A stretch of 64,000 nucleotides of DNA from JAAZKI01 sp012799905 (GTDB lineage: Bacteria > Verrucomicrobiota > Lentisphaeria > Oligosphaerales > Oligosphaeraceae). A program made the translations under genes and the position numbers. This document shows, piece after piece, positions 29,407 through 38,240 of the stretch. The notes under the pieces are model-generated. The model was not told the origin of the DNA, searched no databases, and saw only the letters and a program-made list of their open reading frames with translations. The first letter of the stretch is position 1. Every line of letters starts with the position of its first letter. The stretch is taken from contig JBMNFR010000006.1 in the NCBI GenBank assembly GCA_050949415.1, positions 186,001 through 250,000 of the forward strand, given 5' to 3'.

Positions 29407-31419
29407 ATGCAAACAAGAAAAAAACTGCCTTTTTTCGGCCTGGCTCTTACCGTCCTGTTGACGGCTGTCCCAGTATTTAGCCAGGATGCCCAGCCGCTCA
29501 TGATTGATGAAGTTCTGTCCGGAACGCGCAAGGAAGCGCGCGCGTCCTGGTGGGGATATGACGCCAAGGACAGCACGGCGATTCTCCAGGCTGCTATCAA
29601 CTCCGAGGTTCCACGCCTGATTATCGACAAAATGGCGGCCGGCCCCTGGATCACCCGGCCGCTTACCCTGGTCAGCAACCAGGAGATCATCTTTGAGGAA
29701 GGCGTTGAGGTACAGGCCCTGCGCGGCGCTTACAAAGGCCGCAACGACTCCATGCTCAACCTGGTCTACATTGAAAACGTCACTCTGCTCGGACAGGGAA
29801 CGGGTGCGACCCTGCGTATGTTCAAGGCGGACTACCACACTGACGCCTACGAGAAAGCCGAATGGCGCCATGGCATCACCCTGCGCGGCACTAGGAATGT
29901 CCGCATCGAAAATTTGTCCATCATCGACTCTGGCGGCGATGGCATTTACGTGGGCGCCGGCGCGGGCCGCTACTGCACGGACACGGTCATCCGCAAGGTG
30001 ATTTGCGACGGCAACAACCGCCAGGGCATTAGCGTCATCGCAGCCATCAACTTGCTTATCGAAGACACCATCATGCGCAACACCTGGGGCACTGCGCCCC
30101 AGGCCGGCATTGACTTCGAGCCTAACCACGCCCACGAGCCGCTCATTAACTGCGTCATGCGCAATTGCATCACCGAAAACAATGCTGGCGACGGCTACGA
30201 ATTCTATCTGCCCAACATGGACACCCAGAAATACGGCGCTATCACCATCACGCTCGAAAACTGCGTGTCCCGCGGAGACAAGCGGCGCGCCTTTGCCTTT
30301 ATCAGCCGCTCACGCAGGACACCGAAGCCGGCTATGAGCGGCCTGGTCAGGGTGGTCAACTGCACGTTCGAGAACTCCGGCAGCCCAGCCATCGGCATCG
30401 ACACCAAGGCCAACGACGATCTTGACTTCGAATTCACGAATCTGAAAATCCGCGATTGCGGCGTCAACAGCTCCGCACCGATTACGATCAGCACGCATAA
30501 TTACACGGATGGCGCTCCCCTGCCCGGCAAAGTCGCTTTCACGAATGTGACCGTAGAAGACTCTGTCGACCGGCCCTTCCTGAGATACAGCGACGCATCC
30601 TTGGGCGGCTATTATCCCAGCCACGTCGGCGGCGCGATTACAGTAGTGCGGGACGGCAAAACGACCACCCAGGCTCTGACCCAGGAATGGCTGAAGGCGA
30701 CGTTCCCGTCCCGTATCGTCAGGCGTCTGCCCAAGGTTGACCTTGCCAGCGTTGAGCTGACGCCTGTCGAGGCAGCGCCGGCTGCTGCTGCATTCCAGGG
30801 CCTGCGCTTCCGTCGCGGCGGTGATTTCCTGGTTTACGCGAACCAGGGCGAAGCCATTGAGGTGAAGGCATACTATGGCCGGCTTGCCAAGCTTGAGGGC
30901 GCGACCGCCAAAGTCGTGCTTACCGACCCCAAGGGCCGAAAGACCGAATTGGGCGAAATCAAGTTCCAGGAGGAAGCGACATTCACCCTGGCCTCTGCCC
31001 CGATGACCGGCCTCTATCGGCTGAATATCCCGGGCGGCAGCTGCTGGATTGAGCTGCGCGCCAGCAACCGGCCCATTGCCAAGGCGGGGATTGTCGATGT
31101 CGTTGCGACCATCGGCGACGCTTTCTTCCACGTCCCGGACGGAACACCTGAATTCGCTATTCATTGTTGGGGCGAAGGCGAGGAAGGCGCCAAGGTCACT
31201 CTCTTTGACCCGGCTGGCAACAAAGTCTGGGAAAAGGATAACGTGACTGATATTGAGCAGTTCATCACCACTCCGCAGCAGGCCGCCCAGGTCGGCGTCT
31301 GGAAACTACGCTTTGACCGCGCCAGCAAGGCCTTCCATGAGGACTTCCACGTCGAACTCTATGGCGTGCCATCCTTGCTCAGCCCGGCGCCGGGCTTGAC
31401 CTTCACCGTGAAAAAATAA
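29407..31419 (+). CDS. Secreted right-handed beta-helix protein, paralogue
   Basis: About 670 residues with a signal peptide (KLPFFGLALTVLLTAVPVFS). A parallel beta-helix occupies roughly residues 60-380, with SGGDGIYVGAGAG and QAGIDFEPNHAHEPLINC, closely matching the protein at 14713. A C-terminal part contains two beta-sandwich-like segments (about 470-650). Polysaccharide binding or lysis is likely, but catalytic residues could not be assigned. ATG 29407 gives a 6-bp spacing from GAGGA; ATG 29401 would have none. A strong hairpin follows at 31457. Confidence 0.8.
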   Translation: MQTRKKLPFFGLALTVLLTAVPVFSQDAQPLMIDEVLSGTRKEARASWWGYDAKDSTAILQAAINSEVPRLIIDKMAAGPWITRPLTLVSNQEIIFEEGVEVQALRGAYKGRNDSMLNLVYIENVTLLGQGTGATLRMFKADYHTDAYEKAEWRHGITLRGTRNVRIENLSIIDSGGDGIYVGAGAGRYCTDTVIRKVICDGNNRQGISVIAAINLLIEDTIMRNTWGTAPQAGIDFEPNHAHEPLINCVMRNCITENNAGDGYEFYLPNMDTQKYGAITITLENCVSRGDKRRAFAFISRSRRTPKPAMSGLVRVVNCTFENSGSPAIGIDTKANDDLDFEFTNLKIRDCGVNSSAPITISTHNYTDGAPLPGKVAFTNVTVEDSVDRPFLRYSDASLGGYYPSHVGGAITVVRDGKTTTQALTQEWLKATFPSRIVRRLPKVDLASVELTPVEAAPAAAAFQGLRFRRGGDFLVYANQGEAIEVKAYYGRLAKLEGATAKVVLTDPKGRKTELGEIKFQEEATFTLASAPMTGLYRLNIPGGSCWIELRASNRPIAKAGIVDVVATIGDAFFHVPDGTPEFAIHCWGEGEEGAKVTLFDPAGNKVWEKDNVTDIEQFITTPQQAAQVGVWKLRFDRASKAFHEDFHVELYGVPSLLSPAPGLTFTVKK

Positions 31420-31456
31420 CCGGCGGCGCTAGTAGCGACTCAATCGCAAAAATAAA

Positions 31457-31488
31457 AGGGGACGGCATGGGTGTCCATGCCGTCCCCT
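31457..31488 (+). terminator. Hairpin after the beta-helix gene
   Basis: A perfect 14-bp stem, AGGGGACGGCATGG with its complement, and a 4-nt loop. There is no T run, so it may act as an RNA end-protecting hairpin rather than a terminator. Confidence 0.5.
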
Positions 31489-31684
31489 AGAAACACGGGG
31501 GGCGTTTCCTCCCTGGCGTGGCCTTCATTGAGGCACATAAGTCCATAATGGGTAGGGCGATATCCCCGCTACCGTACTTTGCCATGTCCCGTATGGTCCA
31601 TGACAAGCACACAAAGTATAGACTACACCGAAAAAAAGAAAAAGCAAGCGATAAATGAAAAAATATTTTGCTGCCGGTGATCGT

Positions 31685-31761
31685 ACACCGATTGATACTC
31701 GGAGTTCCGGCAAGCTGTGGGGTCAGGCACCCAGGGTAAGGTGCTTTAGTGGACAGTGGAC
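31685..31761. repeat. Family B repeat, short copy
   Basis: TTGATACTCGGAGTTCCGG, CACCCAGGGTAAGGTGC and AGTGGACAGTGGAC, then broken off exactly where the inverted repeat at 31762 begins. Confidence 0.7.
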
Positions 31762-31794
31762 AACCTGAACTTTTCATTTCTGTAAGATAACTAC
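31762..31794. repeat. Left inverted repeat around the intron region
   Basis: A 33-bp sequence beginning AACCTGAACTTTTCA and ending ATAACTAC. It matches 26 of 33 positions of the reverse complement of 34355-34387. GATAACTACA recurs twice in 31786-31845, once inverted. Confidence 0.55.
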
Positions 31795-31947
31795 ATCATT
31801 TCACCTCAATTTGTAGTTATCACTGTTGAGCAATGAGATAACTACAAGTTTCTTAGGGTGGACGGTCGTCAACAGCCTATTTTTAACCACGAAAAACACG
31901 AAAGGGTCTGGGGTGGACTCTCCGTCCGCAACCTAAGTTATGTGTCA

Positions 31948-33995
31948 GTGGGTAAGGTAGAGGTTATGAGCCTCTACCTCCCCGTTGTAGCGATGGGGTC
32001 AATTCCCCATATTTACCAGCGTGCCGGTCTGGCACTGGGCTACCCCTACTCAGATTGCCACGTTTCGTGGGACAACTCGTCGCGTTTCACCATTTTCATC
32101 TCTGTACGTGCAGAATTGTTCAAGTGTCAAAAGCCCAAGTTTCTGGCAGAAGTACCTTACGCTAATTCGTCGGTTGTCGCCGTAGTTCTTTCTCTTCTTC
32201 TTCATGGCTCGCAGTCTCATGCGAATCCACGAATCCAGTTTTTGAAATTGCCACCGACAGGTTGCGAAGGGTTGCGCAAAGTAGTTCGCCGTTCCCCGTA
32301 TAACTCGGTTCAGCTTCTTGATTACGGTTTCGTCTAAGTTTCGCTTGCGTTCGGTTATCTCCCTGATTTTGTCTAGAAACTTCTCCCATGACTTTCTGCG
32401 CATTCGGCGCGATTGTACGGAAAGGCGAAATCCAAGGAATTCGTACCCTTTGCCGTATGTTGTCAGCCTTGTCTTTTCCTCGCTCAGCTGTAGCCCGAGC
32501 TGGGACAGGCATTGCCTGACGACCTCAAGGGCTTCTTGCGTCTCGGCCTTTGTCCTTCCGAGCACCACGAAGTCATCGGCGTATCTGACATGCTGATACC
32601 CGGCTTCAGCCAGTGCCCAGTCCATTTGATTGAGGACGATGTTTGCCAGTAGCGGCGAGATGACCCCGCCCTGTGGCGTGCCGATTGTCGTCGGCTTGAA
32701 CACGCCGTCCTCCATGACTCCGGCTTTGAGGAATTTCTCCACAATGTCAAGGATGTTCCCGTCCGCCACGCGCTGGCATACGGCGTTCATAATTACCTTG
32801 TGCGGGAGGTTGTCGAAGAAGCCCTTGATGTCGGCATCCAGCACATGCCGGAAGCCTTGCTCGTGAAGCTCCAATACCCGCTCAATGGCACTGTAACAGC
32901 CGCGCCCTTTTCGGAAGCCGTGGGATGCGTCGTGGAATATCGGCTCAAAAATGGGTTCCAGCAGTCTTCTCAGGACTTCTTGCGCCACCCGGTCTCGCAC
33001 GATTGGAATGCCCAGTGGGCGGGTCTTCGTGCTTCCCGGCTTTGGGATGTTGACGCGGCGCAGTGGTCTGGTCTGAAACGTTCCGCCTTTGAGGTCGCGC
33101 ATGAGTGCTTCCAAGTTGGCGTCAAGGTTCGCCTCAAACATTCCCACGCTGACTTTGTCTACTCCCGCCGCTCCACGATTTCTTTTGACAGTCTTGAAAG
33201 CCTGCCTCATCAACTCGGGGGTTATGCGCCCGGTCAATGAGTGTGCTTTGATGATTTTTGGCATGGTTAGCCTTTCACGTCGATGTTGTCACGCGGTCAC
33301 CTCCGGCATGTTTTGAGACTGTTTCTTAGCTGCTGCGTTTCGCCCGCAAGAACCAGGCTGGACATTTTGTAGCCCACTGCGCATTTGCTAACTTGTCCCG
33401 TGGTCTGCCTTTGGCTTCCTCGTTGCTTTTCGGTTTTGTCTTTCATCGGGTGTTGCGTTTCCCCGACTACTCCGACTCTGCTGCCATCTCCAAATTAGGG
33501 GCCGTTAGGCACGTTCCCCAAACCAATGCTTCGACCCGACCTTTCGCGTAACACTTATAGTACTAGGTCTACCGCTCCCATGCGGACACTGTGAGACTTT
33601 CACCGGTCATGTCTCGATACCATTTTCCCTTGATGATAGCCCGTTGCATCCGGCAGGTTCGCCCGCGGTAACCGCTGTGTCCACGGGAGAGAGACTCGGG
33701 GGAATCCCAGTGCTTCGCCTAAGGGCGGTGGCTCGCACACACAACCAGACCTAAATGCCATCCTCAAGAGTGCCGTTGCCTGGCTCCTTCGATACGACCC
33801 CTTCTTCGGAACGTCTCCGTGGGTGTCGCCCTAGCTGCTTACCTCATCACCTTGTTTGTGAGTTCGAGCAACGGTTTCTGTACGGTCGCGGAACCGCACA
33901 GGTAGGATTTGGTCGTATTCGTTGACCCTCCTTTCTCTTGACCTCACCGTTTTCTAAAATGCTTGACTTAGTTTCGAACACTGCGGCTCACGCAC
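31948..33995 (-). mobile_element. Group II intron inserted in a family A repeat
   Basis: The boundaries are inferred by comparison with intact repeat copies. The repeat runs to AAGG at 33996 and resumes at TGACACATAA from 31947. The sequence between begins GTGCGTGAG, matching the GUGCG start of group II introns, and ends CCCAC, matching the AY end. It holds about 730 nt of structured RNA, the reverse transcriptase, and a 3' part with a GGTAGAGG/CCTCTACC stem that fits domain VI. A canonical domain V could not be placed by eye. Insertion into a palindrome end resembles the preference of IIC introns. Confidence 0.75.
32050..33264 (-). CDS. ltrA: Group II intron reverse transcriptase/maturase
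   Basis: A 404-residue intron-encoded protein that would reverse-transcribe the intron and help it splice. The RT domain shows RNRGAAGVDKVS, RPLGIPIVRDRVAQ, HGFRKGRGCYSA, DADIKGFFDN, GTPQGGVISPLLAN and the active-site VRYADDFVV. A maturase (X) region follows, with a GYEFLGFRLS strand. There is no HNH endonuclease domain, as in IIC-type and some other bacterial introns. The frame is intact, so it may be active. Confidence 0.92.
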   Translation of the reverse strand: MPKIIKAHSLTGRITPELMRQAFKTVKRNRGAAGVDKVSVGMFEANLDANLEALMRDLKGGTFQTRPLRRVNIPKPGSTKTRPLGIPIVRDRVAQEVLRRLLEPIFEPIFHDASHGFRKGRGCYSAIERVLELHEQGFRHVLDADIKGFFDNLPHKVIMNAVCQRVADGNILDIVEKFLKAGVMEDGVFKPTTIGTPQGGVISPLLANIVLNQMDWALAEAGYQHVRYADDFVVLGRTKAETQEALEVVRQCLSQLGLQLSEEKTRLTTYGKGYEFLGFRLSVQSRRMRRKSWEKFLDKIREITERKRNLDETVIKKLNRVIRGTANYFAQPFATCRWQFQKLDSWIRMRLRAMKKKRKNYGDNRRISVRYFCQKLGLLTLEQFCTYRDENGETRRVVPRNVAI

Positions 33996-34303
33996 CCTTC
34001 CAGGGCGCCAAATCTATGCCATCTCCCCCAGGGCTGCGCCGGGCTTGGCGGCCCGGCTTACCCTGGGCTTCTATGTGTCGCCCTCCGGGCTTCTGCCGCT
34101 TTGCGGCTGTTGTGGACGTGGTGGACTGGGTGGACGTTGTGGACGGCGGCTGATGTGTGTCGTACTGGCAGCCCAAAGGGCCAGCAACATAAAAGCCCAG
34201 GGTGAGCGTAGCGAAGCCCTGGGTGAGGCGTATAATAATTTTGAGCCCCGCCAGGGGTGACACATAAGCGCTGATTTACAGAAAATCTTTCCCCAAAAAC
34301 AAG
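33996..34303 (-). repeat. MITE-like repeat, family A, copy 3 (split)
   Basis: Minus-strand copy. Its far end (31905-31947) is separated from it by the group II intron. It shows the same TGTGTCACCCCTGGCGG end (34263) and nested palindromes as the others. Confidence 0.85.
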
Positions 34304-34354
34304 AAGTTAGCTGATAGTAGTACGTTATCAAGCAGCAAATGTTGTTAAACAGCA

Positions 34355-34440
34355 GTAGTTATCCTGTCGACGTGAAAAATTCAGGTTATGAATTATGAAT
34401 TATGAAATGCGCCTCAGCATTCAGCATTCAGCATTCAGCA
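34355..34440. repeat. Right inverted repeat plus heptamer runs
   Basis: 34355-34387 is the right partner of 31762-31794. It is followed by TTATGAA x3 (34385-34405) and CATTCAG x4 (34417-34440), two more unrelated heptamer runs, right up to the tetR stop codon. Confidence 0.6.
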
Positions 34441-34441
34441 T

Positions 34442-35041
34442 TCACCGCTTTTTGAGCGCTCTGATTACGGCATTGCCGTGCGCCACCAGCTGTTCTCGGT
34501 CGACCTGGTCAGACAGCATAATCCTGATTGCAGCGCTTTCCATTAAGGCATGGATATGGTCGCTGACAAGGGCCGCATCCACCGGCGCAAATTCGCCTTT
34601 GCTGACGCCCTCGCGGATAAGATTGATGAGAGTGCGGCGAAAGGCGACGGTGTGACGGCGAATTTTCCGGGCAACCGGCTCAGACTGCCGGTGCAGGGCT
34701 AAAATGTATTCAAGGATTGTTTGCAGCAGGTCGGGCTTGCGCAGCATCAGGTCAATCGCTTGTTCCAGCACCATTTGCAGCTTGTCCGTCACGCTCAGCG
34801 TCGGATTCGACCGCACTGTCGCCCGGAATTCTTCCCCCAGGCTGAGAACGAGATGCTGGAGGGCGCTGTCGAAGATTTCGCGTTTATTGGTAAAGTACTT
34901 ATAGAGCGACGTCCGGGACAGTCCGCATGCGTCGGCGATTTGTCGATAGGTGACATCCGGATATCCATTTTGGCCGAACAGGTGCAGCGCCTTGCGCATG
35001 ATCTCCTTCTGCCGTTCTGCATGATCAACGATAATGCTCAT
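34442..35041 (-). CDS. TetR-family regulator
   Basis: A 199-residue repressor with a classic TetR N-terminal helix-turn-helix (ALHLFGQNGYPDVTYRQIA, SRTSLYKYFTNKREIF) and a helical ligand domain. The ATG overlaps the stop codon of the upstream kinase gene (TAATG), so the two are translationally coupled. It probably controls its own operon; the ligand is unknown. Confidence 0.88.
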   Translation of the reverse strand: MSIIVDHAERQKEIMRKALHLFGQNGYPDVTYRQIADACGLSRTSLYKYFTNKREIFDSALQHLVLSLGEEFRATVRSNPTLSVTDKLQMVLEQAIDLMLRKPDLLQTILEYILALHRQSEPVARKIRRHTVAFRRTLINLIREGVSKGEFAPVDAALVSDHIHALMESAAIRIMLSDQVDREQLVAHGNAVIRALKKR

Positions 35042-36189
35042 TAGCAGCTTCCTTTCCGCCTGCTGATGGCGGCCGCCAGGCCAGCGACCGCACAACCGCA
35101 GGAAAACAAATTCATCTCGGCCTGGCGCAGGACTTCCGCCAGCGGCTGCACGTCTGACACCGTGCTGAAGCAGGCGGCGAAATGTTTGCGCAAGGGCGCC
35201 TGGTCGCCAGCAATGGCGCCGGAAATCAATACGCAGGGCGTCCCCGCTGCCGCCGACAATGCGGCGACTACGACAGGCAGTTTGCCGAATAAGGTCTGAA
35301 AATCGGTGCGGCCTTCGCCAGTCACCACCAAGTCGGCGTCGGCAATGGCCGATTGCAGACCAGCGATTTCCGCGATCGCATGGGCGCCCGAGACGGTCTC
35401 AGCGCCAGCCAAGGCGCGGAGCGCGAATCCAAGCCCGCCGGCCGCGCCATCGCCAGGATGGTCGCTGTCACTGGCCAGGCCAGCGGCTATTACGCCCTGA
35501 GCCCAATGCCGCAGGCCATCCTCCAGCTTGTCGACGTCCTCCGGTGAGGCGCCTTTCTGGGGGCCGAAGACCGTGGCTGCGCCGTTTGCACCCAGCAGGG
35601 GGTTGGTCACATCGCTGGCGACTCTGATTTTTGCGGTGCGCAGCCGTGGATCGCAAGACGACGTCTCCAGTTTTGCCAACTGACGCAGGCTGCCTCCGCC
35701 GGGCGGCAATTCCCGGCCAGCGGCGTCAAGCAGCCGGTAGCCTAAGGCCTGCGCAAAGCCAGCGCCGCCGTCAACAGTCGCGCTGCCGCCAATGCCGATG
35801 GTCAGCGTTGTCGCCCCTGCGTCAAGGGCGGCGCGGACGAGCTGGCCAGTGCCATAGGTGCTGGCGATCATGGGATCGCGTTCGTCGTCGCGCAGGCGTT
35901 CCAAGCCGCTGGCCGCAGCCATTTCGATGAATGCTCCGCGATTTTGCGGCAGAAGGGCGAAGTCGGCCTGGATTTCCCGGCCAAGAGGGTCGAGGACGGA
36001 AACCGTGCGCACTTCGGCGCCGGTGGCGGCGATTACTGCTGCCAAGGAGCCCTCGCCGCCATCGGCCATGGGCAGGCAGGTCACTTCAGCTTCAGGCAGA
36101 CATTGGTTGAAAGCCTCCCGGAGAATCCGGCAGACTTCAGCGCTGCTTAATGTACCCTTGAAGGAATCAGGCGCCAGCACGATCTTCAC
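35041..36189 (-). CDS. Glycerate kinase
   Basis: A 382-residue enzyme of the glycerate kinase family (Gly_kinase), which phosphorylates D-glycerate to feed glycolysis or serine metabolism. It begins KIVLAPDSFKGTLSS and contains MADGGEGS, GIGGSATVDGG and VTGEGRTDFQT, the hallmark motifs. GTG 36189 is preferred to GTG 36198 because GGAG lies 8 bp upstream and it starts at the conserved MKIVLAPDSF. It shares an operon with the TetR gene. Confidence 0.92.
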   Translation of the reverse strand: MKIVLAPDSFKGTLSSAEVCRILREAFNQCLPEAEVTCLPMADGGEGSLAAVIAATGAEVRTVSVLDPLGREIQADFALLPQNRGAFIEMAAASGLERLRDDERDPMIASTYGTGQLVRAALDAGATTLTIGIGGSATVDGGAGFAQALGYRLLDAAGRELPPGGGSLRQLAKLETSSCDPRLRTAKIRVASDVTNPLLGANGAATVFGPQKGASPEDVDKLEDGLRHWAQGVIAAGLASDSDHPGDGAAGGLGFALRALAGAETVSGAHAIAEIAGLQSAIADADLVVTGEGRTDFQTLFGKLPVVVAALSAAAGTPCVLISGAIAGDQAPLRKHFAACFSTVSDVQPLAEVLRQAEMNLFSCGCAVAGLAAAISRRKGSC

Positions 36190-37009
36190 GCCAAGCACTC
36201 CGCTCTTGAAGTTGCCCTGCTTCCCGAAATCAGTCAGGCGAGTAAATCGGACAACTTGAAAACGTCAAAATTTTTTTATAATCCAGTAGTGCCCCAGCAG
36301 GGCATCTACTCCTATGCTGAAACCAGGGATTAAGCGCCTGGGGCGCAAGTGGATATGGCGTTAAGTCGGATGTGTCTGCACCGATTTGCAGTCCGTGGCA
36401 AGCACAAGTGACTTCGTCTCAGTGTCTAACGTCCACTAACGTCCACGTCCACTCTCCATGAGTGTCCACTAACGTCCATTGTCCATTGTCCACTAAAGCG
36501 CTTTATCCAGCACTCTAGGCACTGCTGCTTGCAGGAATTTTCGCCTATTTAAAGTAACCGCAGATTTACTTTAATCCAATCCCGCGCTAAATTCTTCTTG
36601 ATTTTCTGTAATCGGTCAGCCGTTGAACATTGAGTCGCAGAGCGCCGCCCTCTCATCCTGTCTCACTTAGGTTCTCACAAGTCACCAGTCTCATCCAGGC
36701 GCCATTTCTGGAGATGGAAAGCATGATGCCAACGTGCTGTACAGAATCCTACTCAAGCACAAAATAACTATGATTCTGCAAAAAGCCGTTTGAAAAAGGG
36801 CGTGTGGCGACCTATTTTTCCTGCGGGCTTAGAAATCAGACCCCACCCACCCAAGGGGGGCCACCCTCCCAAATTTTGTCGCACGCGCGCGTGAGGCGCG
36901 AGCTTATATCCATTGACTGACCCATTACGATTTTCTCATGCCATTTTGAGTCGGGTGGGGTTGGTTTGATGCGTTTCTCAATACCAGGCAGACCTGGAGG
37001 AAACAGAAT
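36190..37009. other. Non-coding, repeat-filled interval
   Basis: Contains a family D relic (36290-36360), an inverted family B GTCCAC tract (36420-36500) and a family F repeat (36690-36900). No gene was found. Confidence 0.6.
36690..36900. repeat. Family F repeat, copy 1
   Basis: ACTCAAGCACAAAATAACTA, TTGAAAAAGGGCGTG and a C-rich hairpin (CCCACCCACCC/GGGGGG) closely match 57800-57985 in the same order. The two copies lie upstream of the CesT-like gene and the heparinase-like gene respectively. Confidence 0.75.
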
Positions 37010-37462
37010 ATGAAAGACTTGAAGAAACAGTTGGCGCAATGGAGCCTGCAAGCGGGACTCCAGCTGGAGCACCAGCCGGAAAGCGGCGAGCTGCTGATTC
37101 GCCTGCCAAGCCGTCTGTGCCTGAATATAGAGCTGATTGCAGAGCCGCCGAGCGTTCTATTGTCCAGCGTTCTCGGCCCCATGCCTGCCCAGGGATGCCT
37201 GGAATTGCTGACTGAATTGATGGCCGCTAATTGTCGGTTCGCTGGCACTGATGGTGCAACGATCGGCTTGGACACCGAAAACGACACTGTCGTCCTGGCG
37301 CGGCAGTATGACTTTGCCACGCTGAATCCCGACGCGTTGGGCCAGGCAGTGAAAAGTTTCACTGAGGTGGGCGAACGGCTGCGACGCACTATTGCCGACA
37401 GGGGATTGTTGCCAAAAGACCCATTTCGCCAGCCGCCACCGCCAGCCGGAATGCCGGTCTGA
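37010..37462 (+). CDS. CesT-like type III secretion chaperone
   Basis: A 150-residue protein whose strand-helix order fits class I type III secretion chaperones of the CesT/Tir family. It has an LLTELMAANCRFAG helix, then GATIGLDTENDTVVLARQ, then a helix KSFTEVGERLRRTI, as in those chaperones. The proline-rich tail is extra. GGAGGAAAC precedes the ATG. It would bind an effector; none is recognisable here, and no T3SS structural gene lies in the window. The assignment rests on pattern only and could be a related fold. Confidence 0.55.
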   Translation: MKDLKKQLAQWSLQAGLQLEHQPESGELLIRLPSRLCLNIELIAEPPSVLLSSVLGPMPAQGCLELLTELMAANCRFAGTDGATIGLDTENDTVVLARQYDFATLNPDALGQAVKSFTEVGERLRRTIADRGLLPKDPFRQPPPPAGMPV

Positions 37463-37468
37463 GGAATC

Positions 37469-37678
37469 CTCGCGCCCCTCGCCCCTCGCCCCTAGTCTCG
37501 CCCCTCGCCCCTAGTCTCGCCCCTCGCCCCTAGTCTCGCCCCTCGCCCCTACTTCTCGCCCCTCGCCCCTAGTCTCGCCCCTCGCCCCTAGTCTCGCCCC
37601 TCGCCCCTAGTCTCGCCCCTCGCCCCTAGTCTCGCCCCTCGCCCCTAGTCTCGCCCCTCGCCCCTAGTCTCGCCCCTC
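37469..37678. repeat. GCCCCTC heptamer array with 19-bp higher order
   Basis: About ten 19-bp units of TCGCCCCTCGCCCCTAGTC fill the gap between two convergent genes. The minus strand carries regular GGGG runs and so could form G-quadruplexes. Confidence 0.9.
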
Positions 37679-37681
37679 TTA

Positions 37682-38197
37682 CTAGAGGATGCGGCAGCGG
37701 AAGTTTTTGTTTTCGAACCATGCAGCCGCGCGTTGGCGTTGGTCGCCTTGCAGTTCCAGGACAGCGTCCGTGAAGCGGGCGCCGATGCCGAGCGCTGTTT
37801 TGATTTCAGCGCCAATCGTCATCAAGGTGGCAGTATCGAGTCCCTTTAGGCCGCGCACGATGGTCACGGTTTTTCCGCCGCGCCCTTTTCTTTCTACGGC
37901 CAGGGTCAACATCGGCCCTTTCGGAGCGGAAGCAGCGTTAGGCGCTGACTCCACGCCGACTTGGATGGGCGAAGTCGCTTCCTCGCCGCCAAAGGCCTTG
38001 AGAAGCTCCTGGTCGGCCGGGCTTAATTTCTGCTTGCGGAGTTCCTCTGGGGTCGGCTCGGGTGGTGGCGGCGGCTCTGGCGGCGGCTCTGGGGGAGGAA
38101 CGTCAATTTTTAGGTCGCGAAAGGGCGTAACCCAGTTGTCGGTTCCGGTCGAATCGACAGGCGTCGACGCAGAACGATTTTTTTTGCCTTTGCGCAT
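37682..38197 (-). CDS. SUI1/eIF1 (YciH)-like protein with proline-rich N-terminus
   Basis: A 171-residue protein. The C-terminal 80 residues are a SUI1 domain (RKGRGGKTVTIVRGLKG, GAEIKTALGIGARFTDAVLE, KNFRCRIL), as in eIF1 and bacterial YciH, which influence start-codon selection. The N-terminal half is Pro/Glu-rich (PPPEPPPEPPPPPEP) and probably disordered. GGAGAGAAG precedes the ATG. It closes the cluster that begins with the tubulin-like gene and is 43 bp from the CpXC gene. Confidence 0.85.
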   Translation of the reverse strand: MRKGKKNRSASTPVDSTGTDNWVTPFRDLKIDVPPPEPPPEPPPPPEPTPEELRKQKLSPADQELLKAFGGEEATSPIQVGVESAPNAASAPKGPMLTLAVERKGRGGKTVTIVRGLKGLDTATLMTIGAEIKTALGIGARFTDAVLELQGDQRQRAAAWFENKNFRCRIL

Positions 38198-38240
38198 CTT
38201 GTCTTCTCTCCCATGTCACTAGTCCGCCGACCGGGTCGCC

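Noticed and set aside
31930..32047. Canonical domain V of the group II intron
   Set aside because: Several stems exist (CCAGTGCC, ATGGGG and GTAGC arms) but none shows the usual 34-nt domain V with the AGC triad and GNRA loop by eye.
31762..34387. Complete insertion sequence
   Set aside because: Only a reverse transcriptase belonging to the intron is inside; there is no transposase and no target-site duplication.
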